The notes beneath the pieces were generated by a model that searched no databases, was not told the DNA's origin, and saw nothing but the letters and a program-made list of their open reading frames with translations. A stretch of DNA of 64,000 nucleotides from TMED8 sp038125725 (GTDB lineage: Bacteria > Pseudomonadota > Alphaproteobacteria > Rhodospirillales > Casp-alpha2). The position numbers and the translations under genes were made by a program. Of the stretch, positions 16,280-25,674 are shown in pieces. The DNA is taken from the NCBI GenBank assembly GCA_038125725.1, contig JAYPEK010000017.1:1-64000 (forward strand), read 5' to 3'. Each line of letters starts with the position of its first letter. Position 1 is the first letter of the stretch.

Positions 16280-18352
16280 ATGAAAGTTAACGACATGGAC
16301 GTCCTCGTCTGCGACTGCGAGGGCACGATGGCGTTCGACGGCAAGGCGCTGGCCAAGGCCTGCGGTGGCGGCGACGAGCACGCGACGCAGCTCTGCCGCG
16401 CGCAGTTGCAGCGGTTCGAGACCGCGGCCAAGGGCGGCGAGCGGCTTTTGATCGCCTGTACCCAGGAGGCGACGCTGTTCCTGGAAGCGGCGGAAGAGCT
16501 TGGCGAGGACGCCGCCGAACTGCGCTTTTGCAACATCCGCGAAAAGGCCGGCTGGTGCGAAGAGCAAGCCGGACGCGCCAGCATCAACCTGACCGCCAAG
16601 ATGGCGGCGCTGTTGGCGGAGGCCACGCTTGACATCTCTGATGCACCCGCCGTGAGCATGAGCTCCGACGGCCACTTGGTGGTGATCGGCGAGGCCGAAC
16701 ACGCCATCGCCGCGGCCGAAAAAGTCACCGGCCGTCTCGACGTGACGGTGCTGGTCACCGACCGCGACTCCGTCATGCCGCCCCGGGTCATCACCCACCC
16801 GATCTTTCGCGGCCACGTCGTCGGGGCGAAGGGACATTTGGGCGCCTTCACCTTGAAGGTCGACGGTATCGAGGCCGCCTCACCGTCGGCACGCGGCGGT
16901 CTCGGCTTCGACGGCGCGCCGGACGAAGGCGAGCTGGAATGCGACCTGATCCTGGACCTGCGCGAAGACCCGCCGTTGTTCCAGGCGCCGGAAAAGATGG
17001 ACGGCTACGAAGACCCCAATCCGCGCAGTCCCGGCGCCGTCACCGACGCACTTCTGGAATTGGTCGACCTGGTCGGCGACTTCGACAAGCCGCGCTATGT
17101 GGACTATGAAGCCGCACTCTGCGCGCATGCCAATTCCGGCATCGTCGGCTGCACGCGCTGCATCGACAACTGCCCCACCGGCGCCGCCCAGCCCAAGGGC
17201 GACAAGATCGCCTTCGACCCATACGTCTGTGCCGGCTGCGGGTCCTGCGCCTCGGTCTGCCCGACCGGCGCGGCGAAATACGCGCTGCCCGCCGGCGACG
17301 CGATTTATTCCCGGCTTCGCACGCTGCTTTCCACCTATCACAAGGCCGGTGGCACCCACGCCTGCCTGTTGCTGCATGATGCCGAGTGGGGCGAAGACAT
17401 GATCGCTGCCATGGCGCGCTACGGCAACGGCCTGCCGGCCAAGATGATCCCGGTGTCGATGAACGCGGTCACCCAGGTGGGGCTGGATTTCCTGCTCACC
17501 GCCGCCGCCTACGGCGCCGAGCGCATCGTCGCCCTCGCCGGTCCGGCGCAATCGGGCGAAACCGCCGCCCTGGAACAGGAAATCGCGCTCGCCAACAAGA
17601 TTCTGGCCGGGCTCGGCTACGGCACCGACCGCATCCAATTCACCGACGCGACCGACCCCGGCGCGCTGGAAAGCCTTCTGCACGGACTGACGGCTTTTCC
17701 GGGCCTGCCGCAGGCGACGCACATGGCCATGGGGCGTAAGCGCTCGGTCATGACCCAGGCGCTGAAGGCGCTGCACGAACACGCCCCCAACCCGGTCGAC
17801 AGCATCAAGCTCGAGGCCGGCGCGCCGTTCGGCGCCGTCATCGTCGATACCGCAGGCTGCACGCTTTGCCTGTCCTGTGTCGGTGCCTGCCCGACCGGCG
17901 CCCTGAAGGACAACCCGGACGCGCCGCAACTGTCCTTCGCCGAGGCCCAGTGCGTGCAATGCGGGCTCTGCCGCAACACCTGCCCGGAGAAAGTCATCAC
18001 CCTGGAGCCGCGCCTGAGCTTCCTCGCCAGCGCGCAAGAGCACCAGGTGGTGAAGGAGGAAGAACCCTTCAAGTGCATCCGCTGCGGCAAGGAATTCGGC
18101 ACCAAATCGACGATCGAGAAGATGGTGGCGAAGCTGCAGGACCACCCCATGTTCGCCACCGCCGGCGGCACCGACCGGCTGAAGATGTGCGAGGACTGCC
18201 GCGTCATCGCCATTGCCGAGGACGACACCCAACCGCTGGCCATGGGCACCGTGCCGACACCGCGCACCACCGACGATTACCTGAAGGAACGCGATGAACT
18301 GCGCCGCCAGGCCGAAGCCGACATGAAGGAAAAGGGGCTCGACGAGAGCTGA
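16280..18352 (+). CDS. Large 4Fe-4S ferredoxin-type protein linked to formate dehydrogenase
   Basis: A 690-residue soluble protein with several cysteine clusters: CTRCIDNCPTG and CAGCGSCASVCPTG in the middle, CTLCLSCVGACPTG and CVQCGLCRNTCPE later, and CIRCGKEFG with CEDCR near the C-terminus. The N-terminal third has further Cys (VCDCEG; CNIREKAGWCEEQAG). This protein type often accompanies DUF3305/DUF3306 and formate dehydrogenase genes in alphaproteobacteria. It probably moves electrons in the cytoplasm, for example to cofactor or enzyme maturation steps. No membrane segment or flavin motif is evident. The physiological partner is unknown. Confidence 0.85.
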   Translation: MKVNDMDVLVCDCEGTMAFDGKALAKACGGGDEHATQLCRAQLQRFETAAKGGERLLIACTQEATLFLEAAEELGEDAAELRFCNIREKAGWCEEQAGRASINLTAKMAALLAEATLDISDAPAVSMSSDGHLVVIGEAEHAIAAAEKVTGRLDVTVLVTDRDSVMPPRVITHPIFRGHVVGAKGHLGAFTLKVDGIEAASPSARGGLGFDGAPDEGELECDLILDLREDPPLFQAPEKMDGYEDPNPRSPGAVTDALLELVDLVGDFDKPRYVDYEAALCAHANSGIVGCTRCIDNCPTGAAQPKGDKIAFDPYVCAGCGSCASVCPTGAAKYALPAGDAIYSRLRTLLSTYHKAGGTHACLLLHDAEWGEDMIAAMARYGNGLPAKMIPVSMNAVTQVGLDFLLTAAAYGAERIVALAGPAQSGETAALEQEIALANKILAGLGYGTDRIQFTDATDPGALESLLHGLTAFPGLPQATHMAMGRKRSVMTQALKALHEHAPNPVDSIKLEAGAPFGAVIVDTAGCTLCLSCVGACPTGALKDNPDAPQLSFAEAQCVQCGLCRNTCPEKVITLEPRLSFLASAQEHQVVKEEEPFKCIRCGKEFGTKSTIEKMVAKLQDHPMFATAGGTDRLKMCEDCRVIAIAEDDTQPLAMGTVPTPRTTDDYLKERDELRRQAEADMKEKGLDES

Positions 18353-18375
18353 TCGATGGGGGAAAGAACCCGGAT

Positions 18376-19407
18376 ATGAAAACCGCACTCGTCACCGGTA
18401 TTACCGGCCAGGACGGCGCTTACCTCGCCGAACTCCTGTTGAGCAAAGATTACGAAGTGCACGGCATCATCCGTCGAGCTTCGACATTCAACACTCAGCG
18501 TATCGACCACATCTATCAGGACCCGCATGAGGCCGGCCGCCGCCTGCACTTGCACTACGGCGAACTCACCGACGGCGGCCGGTTGGAGAAGCTGGTCGCC
18601 ACTATCCAGCCCGACGAGGTCTACAACCTGGGCGCCCAAAGCCACGTGAAGGTCTCCTTCGATGAGCCGATCTATACCTCGGACGTGGATGGGCTTGGGA
18701 CGCTCAGGATGCTGGAAGCGATCCGTCAGATCGGCGCCGAGCAGCACATTCGCTTCTATCAGGCCTCGACGTCGGAAATGTATGGACGCCCACTGGAAAC
18801 GCCGCAGACGGAAACCACGCCGATGCGGCCCGACAGCCCCTACGCCTGCGCCAAGCTGTTCGCCTACAACCAGGTGCGTCTCTACCGCGAAGCTTATGGT
18901 ATGCACGCGTCGAACGGCATCCTGTTCAACCACGAAAGTCCCCGGCGCGGTGAGACCTTCGTGACCCGCAAGATCACCCGCGGCCTGGCGCGCATCCTGG
19001 CGGGGCTGGACGATAAGATCTATCTCGGCAACCTTGACGCCAAGCGCGACTGGGGACACGCACGCGATTATGTCGAGGCCATGTGGTTGATGCTGCAGCA
19101 AGACGAAGCCGACGACTACGTCATCGCCACCGGCGAGACCCGTTCGATCCGAGATTTCCTTGCGGAAGCCTTCCGCCTGGTCGGCCGCGACTGGCAGGAT
19201 TTCGTCGAGATCGACCCGCGCTATCTTCGCCCCATCGACATCGACGAACTGCTGGGCGACGCCGCAAAGGCCCGCGACAAGCTCGGCTGGGTGCCGAAAA
19301 CCAGCTTTTCCGACATGGTGCGTGAAATGCTTGTCGCCGACATCGAACTGGTCGGACTCGATCCGGTGAATTTCGGGCTGAACGGCGGCGGTGGCGAAAA
19401 CCATTGA
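18376..19407 (+). CDS. gmd: GDP-mannose 4,6-dehydratase
   Basis: The 343-residue short-chain-type enzyme starts with the NADP-binding loop TGITGQDGAYLAE and has the catalytic STSEMYG and YACAKLFAYN motifs (Ser/Glu, Tyr, Lys). Further typical segments are FNHESPRRGETFVTRK and NLDAKRDWGHARDYVEAMW. It converts GDP-mannose to GDP-4-keto-6-deoxymannose for fucose or rhamnose sugars of cell-surface glycans. It is isolated here: no epimerase or glycosyltransferase follows, and it lies between the 4Fe-4S protein and moaA. Confidence 0.95.
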   Translation: MKTALVTGITGQDGAYLAELLLSKDYEVHGIIRRASTFNTQRIDHIYQDPHEAGRRLHLHYGELTDGGRLEKLVATIQPDEVYNLGAQSHVKVSFDEPIYTSDVDGLGTLRMLEAIRQIGAEQHIRFYQASTSEMYGRPLETPQTETTPMRPDSPYACAKLFAYNQVRLYREAYGMHASNGILFNHESPRRGETFVTRKITRGLARILAGLDDKIYLGNLDAKRDWGHARDYVEAMWLMLQQDEADDYVIATGETRSIRDFLAEAFRLVGRDWQDFVEIDPRYLRPIDIDELLGDAAKARDKLGWVPKTSFSDMVREMLVADIELVGLDPVNFGLNGGGGENH

Positions 19408-19491
19408 GAAATTGGGGGCGACAATTCACCTTCCGCTGCCTAAATTATGCACATTGGGCACACTCGACAGGAATTTGAAGGGCCTTCGGCC

Positions 19492-20490
19492 GTGAGCCAG
19501 ATGATCGATCCGTTCGGGCGGCATGTCTCCTATCTCCGTGTTTCGGTCACGGACAGGTGCGATTTCCGCTGCCAGTACTGCATGGCGGAAGACATGTCGT
19601 TCCTGCCGAAGCGCGATATTCTGTCACTTGAGGAACTGGACCGCCTTTGCTCCGCCTTCGTGCGCAAGGGCGTGCGCAAGCTGCGTCTCACCGGCGGCGA
19701 GCCTTTGGTCCGGCGCGGCATCATGACGCTGATCGAGGATTTAAGCCGACATCTGAAAACCGGCGACCTGGACGAACTGACGCTGACCACCAACGGCTCG
19801 CAACTGGCGCGCTATGCCGAGCAGTTGGTGGATTTCGGAATCAAGCGGATCAACGTCTCGCTCGACACGCTCGACGCCGAGAAATTCGCCCGCATCACCC
19901 GCTGGGGGAAGCTCGACAAGGTAATGCTCGGCCTCAAGGCGGCGAAAGCGGCTGGGCTCGCGATCAAGATCAATGCAGTGGCGCTGCAGGATTTCAATGA
20001 TACCGAGATCGACACCCTGATCGGCTGGTGCGGCGACGAGGGTTTCGATCTGACCCTGATCGAGACCATGCCCATGGGCGATATCGGCGGTGACCGGGCC
20101 GACCACTACCTGCCGCTGTCGACCGTGCGCGAACGGCTGGAAGAGAACTGGACGCTCACCGACATCCCCTACAAGTCGGGCGGCCCGGCGCGCTACGTGG
20201 AGGTTGCCGAAACCGGCCGCAAGCTCGGCTTCATCACGCCGATGACCCACAATTTCTGCGAATCCTGCAACCGCGTGCGCCTCACCTGCACCGGCACGCT
20301 CTATATGTGCCTGGGTCAGGACGACGCCACCGACCTGCGCGCGCCGCTGCGCGCCTCCGAGGGCGATGAACTTCTGGAACGCGCCATCGACGAGGCCATC
20401 GGCCGCAAGCCCAAGGGCCACGATTTCGTCATCGAACGCGGCCGCTCCGGCCCTGCCGTGGCGCGGCACATGAGCGTCACCGGCGGCTGA
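19492..20490 (+). CDS. moaA: GTP 3',8-cyclase MoaA
   Basis: A radical SAM enzyme for the first step of molybdopterin synthesis. Cys23, Cys27 and Cys30 (CDFRCQYC) bind the SAM cluster; the C-terminal cluster is FCESCNRVRLTC. LTGGEPLVRRG is the SAM-binding GGEP motif. The product is about 332 residues from the GTG at 19492, which has GAAGGG upstream. An ATG at 19501 or at 19447 is also possible, the latter without a ribosome site. It supports the cofactor demand of the formate dehydrogenase. The C-terminal GG needed for activity in MoaA (VTGG) is present. Confidence 0.94.
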   Translation: MSQMIDPFGRHVSYLRVSVTDRCDFRCQYCMAEDMSFLPKRDILSLEELDRLCSAFVRKGVRKLRLTGGEPLVRRGIMTLIEDLSRHLKTGDLDELTLTTNGSQLARYAEQLVDFGIKRINVSLDTLDAEKFARITRWGKLDKVMLGLKAAKAAGLAIKINAVALQDFNDTEIDTLIGWCGDEGFDLTLIETMPMGDIGGDRADHYLPLSTVRERLEENWTLTDIPYKSGGPARYVEVAETGRKLGFITPMTHNFCESCNRVRLTCTGTLYMCLGQDDATDLRAPLRASEGDELLERAIDEAIGRKPKGHDFVIERGRSGPAVARHMSVTGG

Positions 20491-20514
20491 ACGGCCGCCC
20501 GCGAATCCCGAAAA

Positions 20515-21045
20515 TTACTGTCCGAGGTTTCGTCCCTGGCGCTGCAGGGACTGGGTCAACGCACGCTGCTGCGCGACCAGTTGGCGCACCAGGTCGCGCT
20601 GTTGCTGTTCGAGCGAGCGCGACAATTCCGCCTGGGCGCGAGTCCTCTGATTTGCGGCGGTGGCGACGTCCTGGGTGTAGGAAATCTGTTCCTGGCGCAG
20701 TTGCGCGGTGCGGCGCCTGATCTGCTGCACGCGCTGGCGCGCATCGGTGATCAGCTCGCGCACCCGGCGTTGCTGCTCGGCGCCCAGTTCGTCCAGCGTC
20801 AGGATGTTCTGCACCTGGTTGATGATCCGCTGCACGGTGCGCTGCTCGCTGCGGATCGCCTGAATGCCGGTCGGCCCCTGTCCGCGTTTGCGCTTGCCGG
20901 ACACGCATTTCATGGTCTGCGAGGCGGGATCTTACTTGAGGAAAAACCGCCCGCAATCGGCCGCCGTATCGGCGCGCGCCACCGTCGTCGCCGGCATCAA
21001 GCCGGCGAACGCCGCCATGACCAAGATTCGCTGCAGGCCCTTCAT
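20515..21045 (-). pseudogene. Exported coiled-coil protein with an in-frame stop
   Basis: The first 37 codons (MKGLQRILVMAAFAGLMPATTVARA...) encode a signal peptide with a cleavage site near ARA, then CGRFFLK and a TAA at 20932-20934. The same frame resumes DPASQTMKCVSG and runs 132 codons from an internal ATG at 20913 as a Gln/Arg-rich helical segment (RRRTAQLRQEQ, SRSLEQQQRDL) that looks like a coiled coil. The stop could be a changed Tyr codon (FFLKYDPASQTMKC would read naturally). I do not recognise the family. As written, only the 132-residue part could be made, without export signal. Confidence 0.6.
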
Positions 21046-21091
21046 CGGACCAGCATAGCAGCTCCACCGAAAAAAGTCCGCTGCCACCGGG

Positions 21092-21526
21092 CTAGTGGGC
21101 CTTGACCCGGATGCGCCTGGGCTCGTCGGCCGCAGTCGCCGCACGTTTCGGCAGCCGCACCCGCAGCACGCCCTTGTCGGCATGCGCCTCGATGGCGTCC
21201 TCGTCGACGTCGGCGGGAAGGCGGAACACGCGCTGGAAAGCGCCGTAGCTGCGTTCCGAGAAATAGAACGTCTTGCCCTGTTCCTCGTGCTCGGCATGTT
21301 TCTCGCCCTTGATGGTCATGATGCCGTCGCGGACCTCGATCTCGATGTCTTCCTCGGCGACGCCGGGCAGTTCCAGGTTGACCTCGTAAGCCTCTTCCAT
21401 GGCGGCCGCGTCAGCCGTCGGCGTGAAGAAGTTGGCGATCTTCGAGCCCAACTGGCGCAGTGGATCGGCGATGGCCGGCCACCAGCCTTCCTGGCCGGTG
21501 GGAATGTGAGGTGTGTTCTGAACCAT
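21092..21526 (-). CDS. Small heat shock protein, Hsp20 family
   Basis: The 144-residue protein has an alpha-crystallin domain at about residues 45-135 (ELPGVAEEDIEIEVRDG, ITIKGEK-like IMTIKGEKHAE, FSERSYGAFQRVFRLP, KGVLRVRLPK). A short tail RRIRVKAH carries the I-x-V motif used for oligomer assembly. The start is fixed by GGAGGAGTCTGTC before the ATG rather than the longer frame. It acts as an ATP-independent holdase. No RpoH-like promoter or ROSE element was recognised upstream. Confidence 0.93.
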   Translation of the reverse strand: MVQNTPHIPTGQEGWWPAIADPLRQLGSKIANFFTPTADAAAMEEAYEVNLELPGVAEEDIEIEVRDGIMTIKGEKHAEHEEQGKTFYFSERSYGAFQRVFRLPADVDEDAIEAHADKGVLRVRLPKRAATAADEPRRIRVKAH

Positions 21527-21688
21527 GACAGACTCCTCCATTCTGCCTTTTAGCTTCCAAAAATACCGCCGGGCGGCGAACCGTGCCATGACATGCATCA
21601 TCGCCACGGCGGCACCAGTGATTTAGGATCATGCCTTTCGTGGGGCAAGGGAGGCTCCGCTACGGGAACTTGTTCGGGGGGCGAGACA

Positions 21689-22096
21689 ATGACGCTGATT
21701 ACCTGGTCGTCCAAATACCTGACCGGCATCGAAACCATCGACCGCGACCACCAAGCGCTGTTCGGTGCCGTCAACGACCTGCACGACCGCGTCACCGGCG
21801 GTGCCGGCCCCGACGCCGTCGAAGAAACGCTGGAGATGCTGGTCGATTACGTGGACGGGCACTTCCGCCGCGAAGAGGAACTGATGCAGGCCTGTGCCTA
21901 TCCCGGCATCGTCGAGCACATGCGCACACACCGCAAGATTTCACACCAGGTGCACGACTACCAGACCGCCTTCCAGGAAAACGGCGAGATCCTCGACATG
22001 GCGGAGTTCCTAGAGTTCCTCGGCAACTGGCTGAAGGGCCATATCGCCGTCAGCGACGCCGACTACATCCCCTTCGTTGCCCGGAGCGAAACCTGA
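21689..22096 (+). CDS. Bacteriohemerythrin
   Basis: The 135-residue four-helix protein carries the non-haem diiron ligands of hemerythrins: a His in TIDRDHQALF, the HFRREEELM helix with His and Glu, the two His of VEHMRTHRK and the HIAVSDADY ending with His and Asp. It binds O2 reversibly and may serve as oxygen store or sensor. The start follows GGGGGGCGAGACA. It is divergent from hsp20 and convergent with the hybrid kinase gene. Confidence 0.93.
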   Translation: MTLITWSSKYLTGIETIDRDHQALFGAVNDLHDRVTGGAGPDAVEETLEMLVDYVDGHFRREEELMQACAYPGIVEHMRTHRKISHQVHDYQTAFQENGEILDMAEFLEFLGNWLKGHIAVSDADYIPFVARSET

Positions 22097-22114
22097 TCCG
22101 CACGGGCGCGGCGT

Positions 22115-24637
22115 TCAACGGCTCGCGTCGAGGCTCCTCAGAAAATCATCGACGGCGCTTTGTGCATCGTCGCTGACTGGCTCTTGCGGTTCCGGTGCAG
22201 ACGCGGGCACGGTCTCGGCTTCTCCGGCCGGGACATGGATTTCAGCCCCCATTACCTTGTTTATTGTCAGTGCCAACTCGGCCCGGTCGATTGGTTTGGT
22301 AACGCAATCATTCATTCCCGCCTGGATGTAGCCGCGTTGGTTTTCCTCCATCGCATCGGCGGTCAGCGCAATGATGGGGATACGGCCGGGTTTCCCGCCC
22401 ATGCGGCGGATTTCACTCGCTGCGTCAGGCCCGCTCATCTCCGGCATCCGAACGTCCATCAGCAGAATGTCGAAATCATTTTCCGTGACAGCGGCGACGG
22501 CTTGTCTGCCGTTCTCCACAAATGTCGCCCGGTGGCCGAAAATGTTCATGATCGATCCGATGATCTGCTGATTGACCATATTGTCTTCTGCGACCAACAC
22601 ATCGAGCGGTTGGGCGGCGCGATAGTGCACAGCCTTGGCCTGCGCCATTCCCTTCGCGGCCTGGACCTCTGATTCGGCAAGAACGAGCGGCAGGGTGAAC
22701 CAGAAAGTACTGCCCTCGCCAACCACGCTTTCGACGCCGACCTCGCCTCCCAACAGGTGCACCAGCCGCTTGCAAATGGAGAGGCCGAGGCCTGTCCCCT
22801 CGAAACGGCGGGAAATCGACGCATCGGCCTGGGTAAACTCGCTGAACAATTTGCCCAGCGCTTCCGGCTCGATTCCGATACCGGTATCGCGCACGGCGAT
22901 CCGCAGGAACGGTTGTCCGTCTTCAGCCGGTATCACCGAACCTTCCACCGTCACGCTGCCTTGTTCCGAGAATTTTACCGCATTGCCGACGAGGTTCAGC
23001 AGAACCTGACGGACGCGGGTGGGATCGGACTGGACGCCGTGCGGAAAATCCGCGCTCAACTGAGTTTCCAGATTCAAGCCCTGGCTTCGCTGACCGGATC
23101 TCTTTTCCTCGAATACGGCAAGACATTCTTCGATCAACGACGGCAGATGGAAATCGGTCATCTCGACCTCCATCTTTCCGGCCTCCAGTTTGGACATATC
23201 GAGAATGTCGTTGATGATCCGCACCAGCGAGCGCGTTACGTCCTTGATGGTAAAGACCCGGCGCTTGGCTTCTTCGCTTAGATTCAGGTCAAGCAGAATA
23301 TCCGCCATCCCTAGAACCCCTGACATGGGCGTGCGGATTTCATGACTCATGTGTGCAAGAAACTCGGATTTCACCGTATTGGCCGCATGGGCCGCATCAC
23401 GAGCCGCAATCAACGCCTCCTCGGCGAGTTTGCTCTCGGTAACGTCGCGAACCACGCAGAGATGGCCGACCACCTGTTCGGATTGTCGCCGGATCGGCGT
23501 GCAGAAGGTTTCGGCAAAAAACCGTTCTCCGGATTTTCGGCGCAAGGTCACCTCGCAACGGCCGGACATGTCATTGACATTGAAGTCCTTGCTCTCGCCG
23601 CCGTCTTCCGGCGATGCGATGACATGCTGATAGAATTCGCCGGACGACATGCCGATAATCTCGTCCGCCTCGTACCCCAATACCTGCTTCAGCGCCGGAT
23701 TGCAGCGGACGATACGGTCATCGATATCCTTGAGAACCAGAACGTCGGGAATATCGCGGAACACGGCTTCGAACAAACTGCGCTGGCGGTCCAATTCCTC
23801 TTCGACCGACTTGCGCTCGGTGATGTCGGTCCGGATGGAGATGTATTTAATCGGTTTTTCATCCGGCCCCAGGACCGGCATGATCGTCGCCCGAACCCAA
23901 TAGCCGTCACCGTTCTTTTTTCTGTTCTTGATGATCCCGTTCCAAACCTTTCCATTGGCGATCGTCCGCCAAAGGTCGCGATAGAATGCCGGATCATGCT
24001 CGCCCGATTTCAGGACCGAGTGATTGCGGCCGATGAGTTCCTCGCGGATATACCCGCTGACTTCGCAGAACTTATCGTTGACGTAGGTGATATCTCCCTT
24101 GACGTCGGCGATACTGAGGATGGCGTGATGATCGACGGCGGTTTCGAGATACGTCTTGCGGCTCGCCCGCATCCGCCCCGAAAGAGCTTCGCCTGCCAGT
24201 TCCGATACGCACATATGAACCCCGGCATAGATGGTGCCGTTCCCGTGATCGCCGATGGAAGGTCCGGTCCGAGCCGACAGACGCCGGATACTGCCGTCCG
24301 GCAGTTCCACCCGGTAATCGATTTGCGCGGGTTGGCGCCGGTTGAACGCAATCAGAAACGTCTCCCCGGCGGCCCGCCTGTCATCCACGTGGACCCGTTC
24401 GATCCAAGCCTCGAATCCGGGTTCGACCTCGCCGGGCCGGTAGCCCAATATTCTGAAAAACTCGTCCGACCAGATATCGCCTCCGAGTTTGATATCCTGA
24501 GACCAGCATCCAACACCAGTGACCGATCCTGTGGCTGCTGCCGGGTCCGGCCAAGGAACAGCGGCCAACGCGGCCTGTTCCTTCGGTTTCTGGCGCTGCA
24601 CGGACGCGGAACTCCCGTTTTCAATGGCACTTTTCAT
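22115..24637 (-). CDS. Cytosolic hybrid histidine kinase with three PAS domains
   Basis: The 840-residue protein has three PAS domains (about residues 50-150, 170-295 and 305-425). A HisKA domain with HMSHEIRTPMSGVLG, a HATPase domain (NLVGNAVKFSE, DTGIGI, GTGLGLSI) and a receiver domain (MDVRMPEMSGPDA; ALTADA; KPI) follow. No transmembrane helix is seen, so it senses an intracellular signal such as redox, oxygen or a small ligand. The start MKSAIENG follows GGGAGGTGGGTGAA. The single-domain response regulator gene just upstream is a likely partner. The tail after the receiver is Pro/Glu-rich. Confidence 0.92.
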   Translation of the reverse strand: MKSAIENGSSASVQRQKPKEQAALAAVPWPDPAAATGSVTGVGCWSQDIKLGGDIWSDEFFRILGYRPGEVEPGFEAWIERVHVDDRRAAGETFLIAFNRRQPAQIDYRVELPDGSIRRLSARTGPSIGDHGNGTIYAGVHMCVSELAGEALSGRMRASRKTYLETAVDHHAILSIADVKGDITYVNDKFCEVSGYIREELIGRNHSVLKSGEHDPAFYRDLWRTIANGKVWNGIIKNRKKNGDGYWVRATIMPVLGPDEKPIKYISIRTDITERKSVEEELDRQRSLFEAVFRDIPDVLVLKDIDDRIVRCNPALKQVLGYEADEIIGMSSGEFYQHVIASPEDGGESKDFNVNDMSGRCEVTLRRKSGERFFAETFCTPIRRQSEQVVGHLCVVRDVTESKLAEEALIAARDAAHAANTVKSEFLAHMSHEIRTPMSGVLGMADILLDLNLSEEAKRRVFTIKDVTRSLVRIINDILDMSKLEAGKMEVEMTDFHLPSLIEECLAVFEEKRSGQRSQGLNLETQLSADFPHGVQSDPTRVRQVLLNLVGNAVKFSEQGSVTVEGSVIPAEDGQPFLRIAVRDTGIGIEPEALGKLFSEFTQADASISRRFEGTGLGLSICKRLVHLLGGEVGVESVVGEGSTFWFTLPLVLAESEVQAAKGMAQAKAVHYRAAQPLDVLVAEDNMVNQQIIGSIMNIFGHRATFVENGRQAVAAVTENDFDILLMDVRMPEMSGPDAASEIRRMGGKPGRIPIIALTADAMEENQRGYIQAGMNDCVTKPIDRAELALTINKVMGAEIHVPAGEAETVPASAPEPQEPVSDDAQSAVDDFLRSLDASR

Positions 24638-24722
24638 TTCACCCACCTCCCACATGCGGTGCAAATCTCCCGCTCCTGATTGCAATCTCCAATCGGGACG
24701 GCAGACGGTTTCGGATGCCCGT

Positions 24723-25265
24723 TCAGGCTTCCAACACGCGATCGGTATTTAGAAGATCCCCGCCAGCCCCCTCCACCTGGTAGGAGTCCGAGCGGCGCTC
24801 CGTGCCATTGAATTCGCGCTGCCGGCGCCGGCGGCAAGGCCCGGTGTACATCCGAGAGTTCACGAATGCCCTTGGATTTTCGATCACTTCGATCAAGTGG
24901 TGATAAACGGCCCTGGCTGAAATCGGCTTGGCCAGAAACTCGGTCACACCAGCGTCTCGTGCCTCTTGAACCCGCAAGGATTCGGTGTAGCCAGTCAGCA
25001 TGATAATGGGAACCAACGGATTGAGGCTATCACTCGCGGTCCTGACCATGCGCACAAGGTCAAGGCCGTCGAGTGGTTCCATGAGCCAGTCCGTAATGAT
25101 CACATCCGCCGAAAAGGTCCGAAGGCTTTTGAGCGCGTCGGAACCGTCGTCGGCTTCGGAGACATTTTTAATGCCGAGACCATGAAGAATCGTCTTCACC
25201 AAAAAGCGCATGTAACGGTTGTCGTCGACCGTCAGCACGTTCAGCTGTCGCAAATCGTAAGTCAT
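24723..25265 (-). CDS. Single-domain response regulator
   Basis: The 180-residue protein has a receiver domain at about residues 8-130: VDDNRYMR (acidic pocket), VIITDWLMEPLDG (phospho-Asp), MLTGYTE and FLAKPIS (conserved Lys). A basic, Arg-rich tail (CRRRRQREFNGTERRSDS) replaces an output domain. This receiver-plus-basic-tail type is common in Rhodospirillales. It is co-directional with the hybrid kinase 85 bases downstream. The start MTYDLRQ follows GGAGGACATCGGACT. It is divergent from the winged-helix/PAS pair across an AT-rich gap. Confidence 0.9.
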   Translation of the reverse strand: MTYDLRQLNVLTVDDNRYMRFLVKTILHGLGIKNVSEADDGSDALKSLRTFSADVIITDWLMEPLDGLDLVRMVRTASDSLNPLVPIIMLTGYTESLRVQEARDAGVTEFLAKPISARAVYHHLIEVIENPRAFVNSRMYTGPCRRRRQREFNGTERRSDSYQVEGAGGDLLNTDRVLEA

Positions 25266-25589
25266 AGTCCGATGTCCTCCTGCCCGAATGTTCGCGGTCG
25301 AAGTTTTTTGCATCGTTCCTTTTGATGCCGAATTATTGCGACCAACATAAATTTCAGCATCGACTATGAGCGGAATTCCCGACTCGGATGTATGGGTTTG
25401 ATTCTTAAAATGATAGACGAACGCGCTAAAACAGATTTTATCTCTAAACGTGTATTTCTTTTTTCTTATCAATTAGATAGGCAAAATCTTAATGGCCTTT
25501 GTCATACAAATTCATAAGGAATTCACATCTCATTGAAACGTATATGACTTTTGGCATTATTATTTCAGGCGAAATAGGAGAATGAACAT

Positions 25590-25664
25590 ATGGCTAATCT
25601 ACTTTGGTGTGTGAAAGTTGATTGCAGTAAGCGTCTTTTTTGCGAAAATCCGTTCTCATTTTGA
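25590..25664 (+). CDS. Possible 24-residue leader peptide
   Basis: ATG follows AGGAG with a 9-base spacer. The 24 codons (MANLLWCVKVDCSKRLF...) hold three Cys and end in a TGA that lies within a hairpin. It lies 61 bases before the first winged-helix/PAS gene on the same strand. The arrangement of short translated frame and overlapping terminator-like hairpin resembles an attenuation leader. It is short and could be chance; there is no codon run pointing to one amino acid. Confidence 0.3.
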   Translation: MANLLWCVKVDCSKRLFCENPFSF

Positions 25665-25674
25665 GAAAATTTTT
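25653..25674 (+). terminator. Candidate attenuator hairpin
   Basis: TTCTCA-TTT-TGAGAA forms a 6-base stem followed by AATTTTT. It overlaps the stop codon of the 24-codon frame, so ribosomes at the stop would disrupt it. It lies 51 bases before the winged-helix/PAS gene start and could control its transcription. The stem is short and AT-rich, so termination may be weak. Confidence 0.4.

Noticed and set aside
16880..18388. A 502-codon frame antisense to the 4Fe-4S protein gene
   Set aside because: It is a shadow of a gene with several intact cysteine cluster motifs; it has no recognisable motif of its own.
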